Assembly: GCF_030272615.1 (NCBI RefSeq)
Contig: NC_081413.1
Location: forward strand, 335,398,302 to 335,462,301
Reading direction: 5' to 3'
Length of the DNA stretch: 64,000 nucleotides
From: Cryptomeria japonica
Lineage: Eukaryota > Streptophyta > Pinopsida > Cupressales > Cupressaceae
Shown: positions 1 to 12,885 of the stretch, piece by piece
How the letters are laid out: every line of letters begins with the position of its first letter
Position numbering within the stretch: the stretch's first letter is position 1
Made by a program: the position numbers and the translations under genes
The notes under the pieces: model-generated
Told to the model about the DNA's origin: nothing
What the model saw: only the letters and a program-made list of their open reading frames with translations
Database searches by the model: none

Positions 1-204
1 ATTAGTATAATCCATTTTTGTAAGTCAACGTGACTTCCTTTTGTAATTGAGTAGTGAGCTCTAGGCACTTGGCATTCCTACACGTGTAGGCCCCTATTGT
101 AAGCAGTAATATTCTCTTATTGGCCAGTAAGTGAATATTGTGGGTCACAAATCCCATCGAGGATTTTCCCACACCGGGTTTCCTCGTTAAAATATTTTGT
201 TATG
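1..204 (+). mobile_element. Copia-like LTR fragment (E, left piece)
   Basis: This is the middle of an LTR running in from left of the window. Its sequence is the reverse-complement relative of the LTR at 58447-59485 (shared stretch around TGAGTAGTGAGCTCTAGG and around GTGAATATTGTGGGTCACAA). It stops at 204, where element A begins with TGTTAGGCCC. The continuation is at 33942-34211. No gene is present. Confidence 0.7.
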
Positions 205-1054
205 TGTTAGGCCCAATATGGAAAGCTAGTGTACTGAGAGGGGAGGGGTGAATCGGTACTTCAAAACTTTTCTTCAATAATAACTTTACTATTATGCATA
301 AACCGAATAGTGAAGTAACATAATATAAATCTAAAAAAAAATAGATAACAATAATACATGATTCACTCCATAACACATATATTTTGGTTACGTAGAAACT
401 CTTGGTTAGAGAGAAAAATTGTGGTGGGGATGGCACCCACAACTTCACTACTGCAATAATAAAGAGTGCTCGGTTAGAGCTACATGTTTAGCTATTTCTG
501 ATAGCTTACCCTATTAGGAGTAACAAGATCTATTAGATCTACCTTGCTAAAGGATTTTACAACACTTAAACTAAATGTTGTATCTGGTTAGAGGCTTTAC
601 AATTTATAGACTTGATTAGAGTCTTTTACCTTGTTAAAGGTTTCTCTTACAACTTCAAAATATTACAATAAATCATTACAAATATCTGCAACTTTACATC
701 TGGAATGTTATAGCAGATTCTATGTGCTCAGAATAGATTACCTTGCTTATAACATACCTTGGTAACCCATACATTAACTTGGTAAACCCTTCTGTTTACT
801 CTATTCTTTTACTATTCTCTGAAATCCTTCTCGGTGACCTCTATGTCTCTATAATAGTCTTCTTACACTCATGCACACACCTCTTTAATTCTTAACTCAT
901 GCTGTATAAATAGATCTCTTATGTCGGTGATCCATTCATTGCTTCGATCTTACAAACATGTTTTATCGAATGAATAACCATGCAAAATATTTCATTGGTT
1001 AGATGACCTCAAAATCATACACAATCTTTAAGTGCAATTTCCAATGTGATAATA
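205..1054 (-). repeat. Element A 3' LTR, part 1
   Basis: It begins TGTTAGGCCC on the plus strand and aligns with 32803 onward. It is cut at 1054 by chromovirus G1 (target duplication TAATA at 1050-1054 and 13716-13720). No gene is present. Confidence 0.92.
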
Positions 1055-3557
1055 TGTGAGGCCTCACCTCGACTCAGTTTGACATTCAGTGGATTTTATA
1101 TTTTAGACTACTATGGATACTTTGTTTTGATGCATTTTGAGACTTAGAAATTATATGATTTCAGGATATTGGATAACATTGCTATGAATTGATGTTTTAC
1201 TTACATGCTTTATGAGATAGAACACTACATGATTATTAGATAGAATGATATTGCAATGATAGATGTCGTTAATGAATTTGCAGGACTTTACTTTGAATAT
1301 AGAACTATGATGTATGTTTAGTTTATGTGAATTGGGATGAAAATTGTTTATGTGAATTTGCTTGACAAAAGATGTATTCAATCTGTGCAGATGAAAATTG
1401 TATGCAAGTAATGATGTGCATTGTTGTATAATTGAATTATATTTTATATGAATATTTGGGAGTACTAATGTGTAAATTGAGATGCGCAGGAAATTTACCA
1501 TGTGACCATGGAAAATTACGGAGAATCAAACCTAGACTTATGTATGTTCGTAAAGCCAGGGTTTGTCTATTTGGAGAGACAACACCCCGTTTGTGTTGTA
1601 TTTTATTCGTATCAGTATATGCTGCATGTGTGTTATGTGTTATTTAAATTTATTGTGTAAAAACCTCAAGAGACAATTTCATGTTTATTTTTGTAAAAGT
1701 ATTTTATTAGTGTCACTTGACACATGTGTGGATTTAAATTTTAATATTTTATCTTGTCTCTTGATGGGAAAGTGTTAATTATTATTAATTTTAAATAAAA
1801 TAATGTGTTGTCAAAAAGATATTTTGAGAATATAATATTTGGAGTGGTCAACTTATGTTTGACCCGAAAATAAACTTCAGAGGGGTTTAAAATGGGTTAA
1901 ATGAACACCTAGGGGTAGTTTATTAGGGTTTCTTGAAGCCCATAAGGTATACCTAGGGGTTAGGGGTAATTTTAGGCAAGTTTCTACTTTATAATGATCT
2001 TTTTAACGCTTTAAAAATTGGCTTTTTTGAGTTGAGCGAAAATTGAAAATTGAAGGAAAATCAAATCCAGATTTTTCCTCTTGGAAGGAAAGTCTTTTTG
2101 CATTTTTGCTTTCTTCCTTCTTTTTGTTGATTTTTCTTAGAATCCTGTGAGAACTCAGTGAGTGAGCTTCTTAAGGAAGATTTTTGGGAATAGCTGGTTA
2201 ATCACCCACTCTCCATTTTTGGAGACAGAAGAAAAATTTGGAAGAAAAATAATGTTAGGGGATAAAGAAATTGATTAAGGAAAATAAAGGATTGTGGATT
2301 GGGCAGCTCTTCTTCAGATATCATTATAACCTTTGGGCAGATTAAGGTTGGTTTCATTTTTACTTTTAATGACTTGTTTTTGTTTATTTCTGAAAGTTGT
2401 TGAATAAAAAAATCTGTATTCTTGAAAACGAATGTTTGAAAATCTTTTGGTTTTGTTTTATGAATGAATGTGTTTTGGGAGTTTTCTCAAGATCTCTCTT
2501 CCTCTTGGGAGAGAAGAGGATCTTGAGGGTGGTAGCAGTGACAGCCCTCGAGTGAGAGACTCTCTTTAGAGAGCGATCATAAGGGATCTTTGTGTGACCC
2601 TTGCTGCATGGCCTGTTTGTGCAATGGGGGTCATAAGGAGGGTTATAAGGCTAGAATGCCTTTGGGGGGCATAAGGATTATGGGGTTGAGATTTTTGATA
2701 TGTTATTTGTGCCATGAGGTGGCTTCTTGTTATTACATACTTGCAGATTCTCCTCAGGGTATTTGGTCCACTACCACCCTTTGAAAATGTTCACCACCAG
2801 AGTGTGGTGCTGTGAAAACCAGGTTGGGAATGTGTCTGGAATATTTGTATGTTTTGTGTTTCTCTGTGTTTGCCTGTTTGTTACCCGTCTAGAAATTGGT
2901 TCTCTGAGCTCGGGGGTGGCTACCAGTTAGCCTAGGCTGGGAGGTGAGCACTCCGTGGTCAGTTTTGTGTTTTCTATTATGCAGGAAATCCAGAGCAAAG
3001 AGGATAGAAACTCATGAAAGTTATTCAGAAGATGGAATTTGAAGATATTTGAATTCAGTTGCAGATGTTGTTTTAAAGTTGTTGTGAATAAATGCCTCAT
3101 TCAAAAGAGAGGAGAAGCAAGTTGTAATTTTGTAATAATAGATTTGAAGTCTTATTATTGTGACTGTTCAGAGAAAACATTCTGTAAATTTGGTAGTATA
3201 TATTAGAGATGTTTTAAAGAAAGAGAAAAGGCTTGATTTTACTTCTAGTATATTTGAAAAAAAAAGTAAACTAGTGATGCATGCAAAGCTTCTTGTTTTA
3301 TGAAAGAAATAAAAAGTCTGTTTTCATTTAGATTTTTACCTGTATTTTAATTGAGTCAAATTAGAAGTTTATTTAAGCTGAAAGCTTTTAAGTATTTTAG
3401 ATAGAGAGAAAAGTTGTTTTATGTGAATATTTTATTTAAAAAAAAATATTAATGGATTTCTTATTACAAAAAAAAAAAGAAACGAATAATGTATCTTTGT
3501 GAAATACTTTAAATTGTATTTTTGTTAACATTGATTTAGAAGCTTGTTTTATAGATG

Positions 3558-3559
<2 letters not shown>

Positions 3560-3612
<53 letters not shown>

Positions 3613-3760
3613 TTTTGGATTTAGCTTAAGGTTATCTTTTCCTTTATTTTATTAGCTTGAAATTTCGCATAAAAAAAAAAATTCTCTTTTAACATATATA
3701 TAAACTTATTTGGAATTTAAATTTATCTTTATATCTATGCATGTTAATTTATGTAATTAC

Positions 3761-3794
<34 letters not shown>

Positions 3795-3837
3795 TATAAA
3801 TATATATATTTATATATTTATATATATATATATATAT
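3560..3837. repeat. TA microsatellites in G1 5' LTR
   Basis: A pure (TA)n run at about 3560-3609 and an interrupted TA-rich run at about 3763-3837. The first run is far shorter in the 3' LTR, as expected for a slippage-prone tract. Confidence 0.85.
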
Positions 3838-3903
3838 TTAAATGTTAATGTTTTAAAAAAAAAAAATTTAAAAAAAAAATATAAGTTGGGGACCCCGCGG
3901 GCT

Positions 3904-4103
3904 CCACTGTGTGTACGCACAGTGGACGACCGCGCGGCGCCCACTGTGTGCACACACAGTGGAGCCGCTTGCGGCTCCCACTGTGTGGGCACACAGTGGA
4001 CGGCCACGGCCGCCACTGTGTGGCCACACAGTGGTGCCGCCAGCGGCGCCCACTGTGTGGGCACACAGTGGTGCCGCGGCGCCACTGTGCGCTCACACAG
4101 TGG
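3904..4103. repeat. Array of six 22-bp palindromes in G1 5' LTR
   Basis: Units start at 3904, 3941, 3978, 4013, 4050 and 4082 (spacing 32-37 bp). Each has arms close to CCACTGTGTG and CACACAGTGG around a 2-bp centre. The GC-rich linkers between them are themselves short palindromes (for example GCCGCTTGCGGC). The array lies between AT-rich microsatellite DNA and ordinary LTR sequence. It can form a run of hairpins or act as clustered binding sites (inference). Confidence 0.9.
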
Positions 4104-4934
4104 TGCGCGCGGCCAACCCGCCACCCAAAAACCTGCCTTCTTCCTCCCGCAACCTGCAATATGATTTCATGGCCGCCTTAGGGGTTTCGGCCCAGCTTGA
4201 AAACAGTGACATGTTAAATAAGATTTATGGGTAAAAACCCTAGCCGGATGGGCTAGGGCAAATTTGGTTTTCAATTAAAAGTTAAGTATTAGTTAGTTAG
4301 ATAATATAGATATGGTAAAAAAAAAATTAGAACCCTAATTAGGGTTGGGCAACAATATGGCTTTTAATTAGGAAATTATAATGGAATTCAAATTTAGAAT
4401 TAAAATATTTTCCATTTAAGAAAAACATACATATATATATATATATATATATGTTTCCATATAAACATATGGGAATATATGTATGTATATAAATGTATGA
4501 ATTGGAGCACTTGTATAGTAATTAAATTTTAATATATAAAAATAGGCATATTCAAATATGAATATATGTATATATTTAAATAATCCTGATTTTTATTTGG
4601 GGTAAAATATAAAGAGAAAACTTTTAAAAATTTGAAAGGGCTATATAGTCATGTTAGAGGACAAATTGAAATAACTCTCTTAATGCTATTAGTAAGATTA
4701 ATTTAATAAAATTATTAACTAAATATCTTTTGGAGATAGAATTTAAACCAGTAGGTTTTTTTCGCAATTAAAATATAACAGATTGTCGATGCTTCGTTCG
4801 TTTCCGAATGAGCTCGAATTTATTAATGAAATTTTCGTTAACGCTTGTCGCAAGAGTGTGCTTGTTAATTAAATTAGTATCTTTAAAAAAAAAAAATTGT
4901 TCCGTTTTTGCCCTAAATTTTGGGCATGACATTT

Positions 4935-4946
4935 TGGTATCAGAGC
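4935..4946 (+). other. G1 primer binding site
   Basis: TGGTATCAGAGC, three bases after the 5' LTR; complementary to the 3' end of initiator Met-tRNA. Confidence 0.95.
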
Positions 4947-5087
4947 AAGGTTTCCACACTAGGAGCCTTACTCACTTACGTTTCGCCTTAGAATATTTTA
5001 AATTATTTTGTTAATGGAATTTTGAATTTAAATAAATTTAATTCTAAAAGAAATAAATTAATTGTTTTGTCTTATTTTCCTCTTAGG

Positions 5088-8000
5088 ATGCCTCCGTTGA
5101 CGCGACAAGCTCGCAAGCGCGGATGGGGTCCTAGACGTGAGCGCCAAGCTCACGATGAGGAAGAGAGGGAGGCATCGGTTCCAGAGGAGAACCCAGGAGC
5201 ACCTCCTGAACAGCCAAATGAACCTAACCGTGACCTTCTAGCAGCCATTTAGAATCTCATTGGCATTGTTCAGGAAAGGATTCCTGCAGAGAACCCTCCG
5301 GTTAGGAGTCATGACTCTGGGAGTCATAGATCTGTTGATAGAGAATGAAGTAGGAGCCCAGCTCTGATTCCTGTAGAGAGCCAGGGTGGTAATGAGCCAG
5401 AGTCAGTGCATATGCCAGGACCACCTCCTGCGGTGGAACCAGTCTATTTTGAGAGAGGTCGTCGAGATCCAGGGGATCTCATCAGGGAGGTCATGCGCCT
5501 CCAACCACCATCCTTCGGAGGATCTACAAATGGAGTAGAGGCCGAGGCATGGCTTCTGAGCCTTGAGAGGTGCTTTGCGTTGCGTTCTTATGAGAGCAAC
5601 CTGAAAGCACGTGTTGCAGTTCATCTTCTGAGAGGAACAGCCTCCACCTGGTGGAGACAGGAAGAGTACAAATGCGGACTTGTACCTGATACACTCACTT
5701 GGGAGATATTCACCGAGAGGTTCCGGGAGAGGTACCTATCAGAGCATTTCAGGCAGTGTCGTATAGACGAATTTCATGATCTCCAACAAAAAGGCTTGTC
5801 AGTAACCCAGTATGAGAGTAAATTCTTTGAGTTGTTGCCATATGTAGATTATCTTAAGGATGAGAAACTTCTTGTAAACCGCTTCATCAGGGGATTGAAC
5901 GCCGGGATAGCCGGGCCTGTTAGGATGTCCGCTCTAGAGAGCCTTCGGGTTGCTGTAGAGAAGGCACTGATTGCCGAGGAAATTCAAGTTAGACCACAGG
6001 ACAATAGGGATCGGTATCAGAATCGAAATCCTACACCGCAGACTTATGGATTCCAGGAACCACATTGGAAGGGGAACAACTGAAATTCTCAGGGGTTCTC
6101 CAAACCCCCTCCTCCACAACAGACACCACAGAACCAGAAACAGAAGCCTCCACAGTATCAGCAGGGCTCCAAGCCCAAGCAGTGGCAGACTCAGGGATAG
6201 AAACGTGATCAGAGAGCACAGGGGCAGTACACACAACCAACGGGGACTCAGCAGTCCTCCAGGGGTGGGTACAGCAGATCCAGTAGGACAGGAGGTCAGG
6301 GATTTTCTAGGCCTCAGGGTGCCCAGTTCCAGGCACGGGGTGCTTGCTTTACTTGTGGAGCCATGGGGCACTTGGCGAGGGATTGCCCTCAGGGACAGGT
6401 AGCAGGGAGTCAGCGGATGGCCGCTTCAGAGCCGACAGTTGGTGATATGGGCAGGTCCCATGGAGTATTCGCAGCGGTTGACAACCACCAGGCCGATCAT
6501 CAGGCCACGGTTATCGAATCTTCAGGTATAATCAGAGGTAACAATGTATCTATTTTGTTTGATTCAGGAGCTACTGACTCCTTTATATCTCCGTTGGTTG
6601 TGGAGCGTTGCGGGCTAGTGGCAACTAGGCAGGGTGTCAGTTGGGAAGTGGAATTAGCTTCAGGGGCTAGAGTGTCAGTGGAATCCGAGGTTAGGGCATG
6701 TCAGTTGCAGATTGGCAAGACCACCACTGTAGTAGACCTTAGAGTGACTCCACTTGGATCTTACGGAATCGTACTTGGCATGGATTGGCTTTATGCCCAC
6801 AGAGCCAAGATGGATTGCCGCCTGAAAAAGATCAAGTGTGAGGATGATCATGGTTCGCCCATAGTTATCACCAGGATTCAGAGGCGCGTGTCTCTTCGGA
6901 TGATCTCCGCAATGCAGCTCAAGCGGAGCATGCGGAAGGCATGTCAGCTTTTTGCTATCACTATCAGTGACAGAGGAGAAGAGGAGGAAAAGGAAACATC
7001 GCTCGATGACCATCCTATCCTTCAGGGATATTCAGATGTATTTCCTTCAGAGTTACCGGGAATGCCTCCCCGCAGAGAGATTGATTTTCATATAGACCTA
7101 GTACTAGGAGCCGAGCCAGTTTCCAGAGCACCTTATAGAATGACCACAAATGAGCTTAATGAACTTAAAATTCAGCTTGAGGAACTTCTTGAGAAGGGTC
7201 ATATCCGTCCTAGCGTATCCCCGTGGGGTGCACCAGTTATCTTCGTTAAGAAGAAGGATGGATCTCTTCGATTGTGTATGGATTATCGGCAGCTAAATAA
7301 AGTAACCATCAAGAACCGATATCCTTTGCCTAGAATTGATGATTTATTTGACCAGCTTCAGGGTGCCAAAGTCTTTTCCAAAATAGATCTGAAGTCAGGA
7401 TACCATCAGTTGAGAATAGTGGAAAGTGATATCCACAAGACCGCTTTTCGCACTAGATATGGTCACTATGAGTTTACCGTAGTCCCCTTTGGACTTACGA
7501 ATGCCCCAGCAGTTTTTATGAGTCTCATGAATGGGGTGTTCCGTACCTTTCTGGACCGTTTTGTTATTGTGTTCCTCGATGATATATTGATATATTCTCG
7601 GAATGAGAAGGACCATGAGGAGCACCTGAAACAGGTATTGCAGTGTTTGCGAGATAACCAGTTGTTTGGCAGCCTATCGAAGTGTGCTTTCTTTCGATCT
7701 GAGGTCAAGTACCTTGGACACGTTATTTTTGGTGATGGGATCTCAGTTGACCCATCAAAGATTAGGGCTATTATGGATTGGCCAGCGCCTACCAGTGTGA
7801 CAGAGGTCAGGAGTTTCATGGGTTTAGCAGGGTATTACCGACGTTTTGTCGAAGGTTTCTCCAGAGTCGCACACCCTATTACCTCTCTTCAGCGTAAAGG
7901 GAAGAAATTTGAGTGGACAGAGAAGTGCGAGAAGGCCTTTCAGGAACTCAAGAAGGCACTTACTAGCGCTCCTATCCTTGTTGTACCAGATCCTTCAGCT

Positions 8001-9855
8001 GATTTCATGGTTTGTACCGATGCTTCCTTAGAGGGTTTAGGGGCAGTTCTTATGCAAGGTGGTAGGGCCATAGCTTTTGAGTCTAGGAAACTTAAGACTC
8101 ATGAACTTAATTATCCCACTCACGACCTTGAGCTCGCGGCAGTAGTGCATGCACTTGTGAGGTGGAGACACTTCCTTTTAGGACATCACTTTGAGTTGCA
8201 TTCAGATCATCAGAGTCTTCAGTACATCTTCACTCAGCCGAACCTTAATGCACGTCAGAGGAGATGGATGGAGTTTTTGTGCGAATATGATTTTGACGTT
8301 CACTACATCAAGGGAAAGGAAAATGTAGTTGCAGATGCCTTGAGTAGGAGACGTCATGAGGTTTGCACCATATCCATGGGCACAGACTTGAGGGACCATA
8401 TACTTCGGCACTTGTCAGAGGATGGATGGTACGCAGAGGTTTGTCAGGTGTTACGTTCTCAGGTTACACTAGAAGGGAAATATGTGGATTATTCTTTGGA
8501 GTCCGATGGACTACTATGCCACAGAGGGCGCATTTATGTACCTTCCTCCGGAGGGTTGCGAGAGTTCATTGTCTCGGAAGCTCATAGAGCTCCTTATGCT
8601 GCGCATCCCGGGGTTAAGAAGTTGCATGCAGACTTGAGGTAGTTGTATCATTGGCCGGGAATGCGGCAGCTCATTGCTGAGATAGTAGCTCGGTGTCTCG
8701 AGTGTCAGAGGGTAAAGGCGGAGCACTGCCATCCAGGTGGGTTGCTTCAGTCTCATGCTATACCAGAGTGGAAGTGGGATACTATATCCATGGATTTCAT
8801 CGTTGGTCTCCCTATGTCTTCTTGTCGCCATGATGCTATCTTGGTGACAGTTGACAAGCTGACCAAAGTAGCTCACTTTTCACCAGTCCGTACTACATTC
8901 ACAGCTCCTGCAGTAGCACAGGTGTTCTTGCGAGACATTGTTAGACTTCATGGCGTACCCCGCAAGATTATTTCTGACAGGGATTCTCTTTTCACTTCTA
9001 CCTTTTGGAAGTCATTACAGGAAGCTATGGGCACAAAGCTCAATTTCAGTACAGCTTATCACCCGGAGACAGATGGTCAGACAGAGAGAGTCAATCAGGT
9101 GTTAGAGGATATGCTTCGTATGTACGTCATGGATCATCAGACCCGGTGGGAGGAGTATCTTCCCTTAGTGGAGTTTGCCTATAACAATGGGCATCACACT
9201 TCTTTGGGGATGCCACCCTACCAGGCATTATACGGCAGGCCTTGCAGGACGCCCTTGAGTTGGGATCGCTTAGAGGATAGAGTTGCTATTGGCCCTGAGT
9301 TAGTTCGAGATATGGAACAACAGGTGGATTTGATTAGGCAGCGTCTCAGAGAGGCTCAGGATAGACAGAAGAAGTATGCCGATGCAAAGAGGATTGACCG
9401 TAGTTACTTGGTTGGAGAACAGAGTTTTCTTGAGAGTGCGACCGCATAAGAGTCCGATCCGTTATGGAAAGGGTTCTAAGCTCGCACCTCGCTTTGTAGG
9501 ACCTTTTGAGATTCTGGAGAGGATAGGCCCAGTAGCCTACCGTTTAGCTTTGCCACCTAGCCTGTCACGCATCCACGATGTGTTTCATGTTTCAGTTTTG
9601 AGAAAATATATCTATGATGAGTCTCACATTTTAGATTGGGATGCCTTGCAGGTGGAGTCGGACGGGCAGCTAGCTTTGGAGCCCATTCGCATTTTGGCAC
9701 GCCGGACATTGGCCCTTCGAGGTCGAGAGCTGGACCAGGTTAGGGTCCAGTGGGATTGTTATGATGAGGTTACGGCTTCATGGGAGGACGCAGCACGTAT
9801 GAGATCAGAGTACCCTCACCTCTTTGATGAACTCCAGGAGGAAGTTCATGCCTAG
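5088..9855 (+). pseudogene. gag-pol: G1 gag-pol polyprotein, broken
   Basis: The frame opens at ATG 5088 (MPPLTRQARKRGWG) and keeps one frame to about 9415. It is interrupted by stops at 5250 (TAG), 5346 (TGA), 6081 (TGA), 6198 (TAG) and 8640 (TAG); a one-base-type frameshift near 9412-9424 then moves it to the +1 frame ending at 9855. Domains in order: retrotransposon gag capsid region (5406-6000, with W-rich TASTWWRQ), CCHC knuckle [14 protein letters not shown] (6345-6386), aspartic protease [12 protein letters not shown] (Asp codon at 6561), RT with active-site FLDDILIYS (first Asp codon at 7578), RNase H starting [11 protein letters not shown] (Asp codon at 8019), then integrase with HHCC residues spanning 8580-8720 and DDE residues in MDFIVGLP, SDRDSLF and DGQTERVNQ. 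The C-terminal part after [14 protein letters not shown] resembles a chromodomain. It cannot make a full polyprotein as it stands. Confidence 0.95.
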
Positions 9856-9865
9856 AGGGGGAGGA
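9854..9865 (+). other. G1 polypurine tract
   Basis: AGAGGGGGAGGA directly before the 3' LTR and one base after the end of pol. Confidence 0.93.
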
Positions 9866-12370
9866 TGTGAGGCCTCACCTCGACTCAGTTTGACATTCAG
9901 TGGATTTTATATTTTAGACTACTATGGATACTTTGTTTTGATGCATTTTGAGACTTAGAAATTATATGATTTCAGGATATTGGATAACATTGCTATGAAT
10001 TGATGTTTTACTTACATGCTTTATGAGATAGAACACTACATGATTATTAGATAGAATGATATTGCAAAGATAGATGTCGTTAATGAATTTGCAGGACTTT
10101 ACTTTGAATATAGAACTATGATGTATGTTTAGTTTATGTGAATTGGGATGAAAATTGTTTATGTGAATTTGCTTGACAAAAGATGTATTCAATCTGTGCA
10201 GATGAAAATTGTATGCAAGTAATGATGTGCATTGTTGTATAATTGAATTATATTTTATATGAATATTTGGGAGTACTAATGTGTAAATTGAGATGCGCAG
10301 GAAATTTACCATGTGACCATGGAAAATTACGGAGAATCAAACCTAGACTTATGTATGTTCGTAAAGCCAGGGTTTGTCTATTTGGAGAGACAACACCCCG
10401 TTTGTGTTGTATTTTATTCGTATCAGTATATGCTGCATGTGTGTTATGTGTTATTTAAATTTATTGTGTAAAAACCTCAAGAGACAATTTCATGTTTATT
10501 TTTGTAAAAGTATTTTATTAGTGTCACTTGACACATGTGTGGATTTAAATTTTAATATTTTATCTTGTCTCTTGATGGGAAAGTGTTAATTATTATTAAT
10601 TTTAAATAAAATAATGTGTTGTCAAAAAGATATTTTGAGAATATAATATTTGGAGTGGTCAACTTATGTTTGACCCGAAAATAAACTTCAGAGGGGTTTA
10701 AAATGGGTTAAATGAACACCTAGGGGTAGTTTATTAGGGTTTCCTGAAGCCCATAAGGTATACCTAGGGGTTAGGGGTAATTTTAGGCAAGTTTCTACTT
10801 TATAATGATCTTTTTAACGCTTTAAAAATTGGCTTTTTTGAGTTGAGCGAAAATTGAAAATTGAAGGAAAATCAAATCCAGATTTTTCCTCTTGGAAGGA
10901 AAGTCTTTTTGCATTTTTGCTTTCTTCCTTCTTTTTGTTGATTTTTCTTAGAATCCTGTGAGAACTCAGTGAGTGAGCTTCTTAAGGAAGATTTTTGGGA
11001 ATAGCTGGTTAATCACCCACTCTCCATTTTTGGAGACAGAAGAAAAATTTGGAAGAAAAATAATGTTAGGGGATAAAGAAATTGATTAAGGAAAATAAAG
11101 GATTGTGGATTGGGCAGCTCTTCTTCAGATATCATTATAACCTTTGGGCAGATTAAGGTTGGTTTCATTTTTACTTTTAATGACTTGTTTTTGTTTATTT
11201 CTGAAAGTTGTTGAATAAGAAAATCTGTATTCTTGAAAATGAATGTTTGAAAATCTTTTGGTTTTGTTTTATGAATGAATGTGTTTTGGGAGTTTTCTCA
11301 AGATCTCTCTTCCTCTTGGGAGAGAAGAGGATCTTGAGGGTGGTAGCAGTGACAGCCCTCGAGTGAGAGACTCTCTTTAGAGAGCGATCACAAGGGATCT
11401 TTGTGTGACCCTTGCTGCATGGCCTGTTTGTGCAATGGGGGTCATAAGGAGGGTTATAAGGCTAGAATGCCTTTGGGGGGCATAAGGATTATGGGGTTGA
11501 GATTTTTGATATGTTATTTGTGCCATGAGGTGGCTTCTTGTTATTACATACTTGCAGATTCTCCTCAGGGTATTTGGTCCACTACCACCCTTTGAAAATG
11601 TTCGCCACCAGAGTGTGGTGCTGTGAAAACCAGGTTGGGAATGTGTCTGGAATATTTGTATGTTTTGTGTTTCTCTGTGTTTGCCTGTTTGTTACCCGTC
11701 TAGAAATTGGTTCTCCGAGCTCGGGGGTGGCTACCAGTTAGCCTAGGCTGGGAGGTGAGCACTTCGTGGTCAGTTTTGTGTTTTCTATTATGCAGGAAAT
11801 CCAGAGCAAAGAGGATAGAAACTCATGAAAGTTATTCAGAAGATGGAATTTGAAGATATTTGAATTCAGTTGCAGATGTTGTTTTAAAGTTGTTGTGAAT
11901 AAATGCCTCATTCAAAAGAGAGGAGAAGCAAGTTGTAATTTTGTAATAATAGATTTGAAGTCTTATTATTGTGACTGTTCAGAGAAAACATTCTGTAAAT
12001 TTGGTAGTATATATTAGAGATGTTTTAAAGAAAGAGAAAAGGCTTGATTTTACTTCTAGTATATTTGAAAAAACAAAGTAAACTAGTGATGCATGCAAAG
12101 CTTCTTGTTTTATGAAAGAAATAAAAAGTCTGTTTTCATTTAGATTTTTACCTGTATTTTAATTGAGTCAAATTAGAAGTTTATTTAAGCTGAAAGCTTT
12201 TAAGTATTTTAGATAGAGAGAAAAGTTGTTTTATGTGAATATTTTATTTAAAAAAAAATATTAATGGATTTCTTATCACAAAAAAAAGAAGAAACGAATA
12301 ATGTATCTTTGTGAAATACTTTAAATTGTATTTTTTTTAACATTGATTTAGAAGCTTGTTTTATAGATGC

Positions 12371-12622
12371 TTATATATATATATATATATATACATACAT
12401 TTTTGGATTTAACTTAAGGTTATCTTTTCCTTTATTTTATTAGCTTGAAATTTCGCATAAAAAAAAAAATTCTCTTTTAAAATATATATAAACTTATTTG
12501 GAATTTAAATTTATCTTTATATCTATGCATGTTAATTTATGTAATTACCACATATATATATATATATATACATATATATAAATATATATATTTATATATT
12601 TATATATATATATATATATTTA
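12371..12622. repeat. TA microsatellites in G1 3' LTR
   Basis: Counterparts of the tracts in the 5' LTR: a short run near 12371-12392 and an interrupted run near 12552-12620. Confidence 0.8.
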
Positions 12623-12685
12623 AATGTTAATGTTTTTAAAAAAAAAAATTTAAAAAAAAAATATAAGTTGGGGACCCCGCGGGCT

Positions 12686-12885
12686 CCACTGTGTGTACGC
12701 ACAGTGGACGACCGCGCGGCGCCCACTGTGTGCACACACAGTGGAGCCGCTTGCGGCTCCCACTGTGTGGGCACACAGTGGACGGCCACGGCCGCCACTG
12801 TGTGGCCACACAGTGGTGCCGCCAGCGGTGCCCACTGTGTGGGCACACAGTGGTGCCGCGGCGCCACTGTGCGCTCACACAGTGG
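12686..12885. repeat. Array of six 22-bp palindromes in G1 3' LTR
   Basis: Same array as at 3904-4103, same spacing and order. I see one substitution, in a linker near 12828. Confidence 0.9.

Larger units (their letters stand above)
1055..4931 (+). repeat. G1 5' LTR
   Basis: Runs TGTGAGGCCTCACC...GGGCATGACA, 3877 bp. The short ORFs in it are duplicated exactly in the other LTR and look non-coding. It contains AT microsatellites and the palindrome array at 3904-4103. No gene is present. Confidence 0.95.

Noticed and set aside
904-911. TATAAATA in the left LTR of A as a plus-strand promoter
   Set aside because: Element A reads on the minus strand, so this orientation does not fit; the AT-rich word may be chance.
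1151-2930. Short frames in the G1 LTR that recur identically at 9962-11741
   Set aside because: Identity is due to the LTR duplication, not selection on protein; no domain is visible.
3904-4103. CRISPR-like spacing (repeats every 32-37 bp)
   Set aside because: The repeats are full palindromes, the spacers are short palindromes rather than unique inserts, the array lies inside a plant LTR, is duplicated in the other LTR, and no cas gene is near.
3810-4234. Several open frames over the palindrome array (60-107 codons, both strands)
   Set aside because: They result from GC-rich repeat DNA without stops, overlap in several frames at once, and have no start context or homology.
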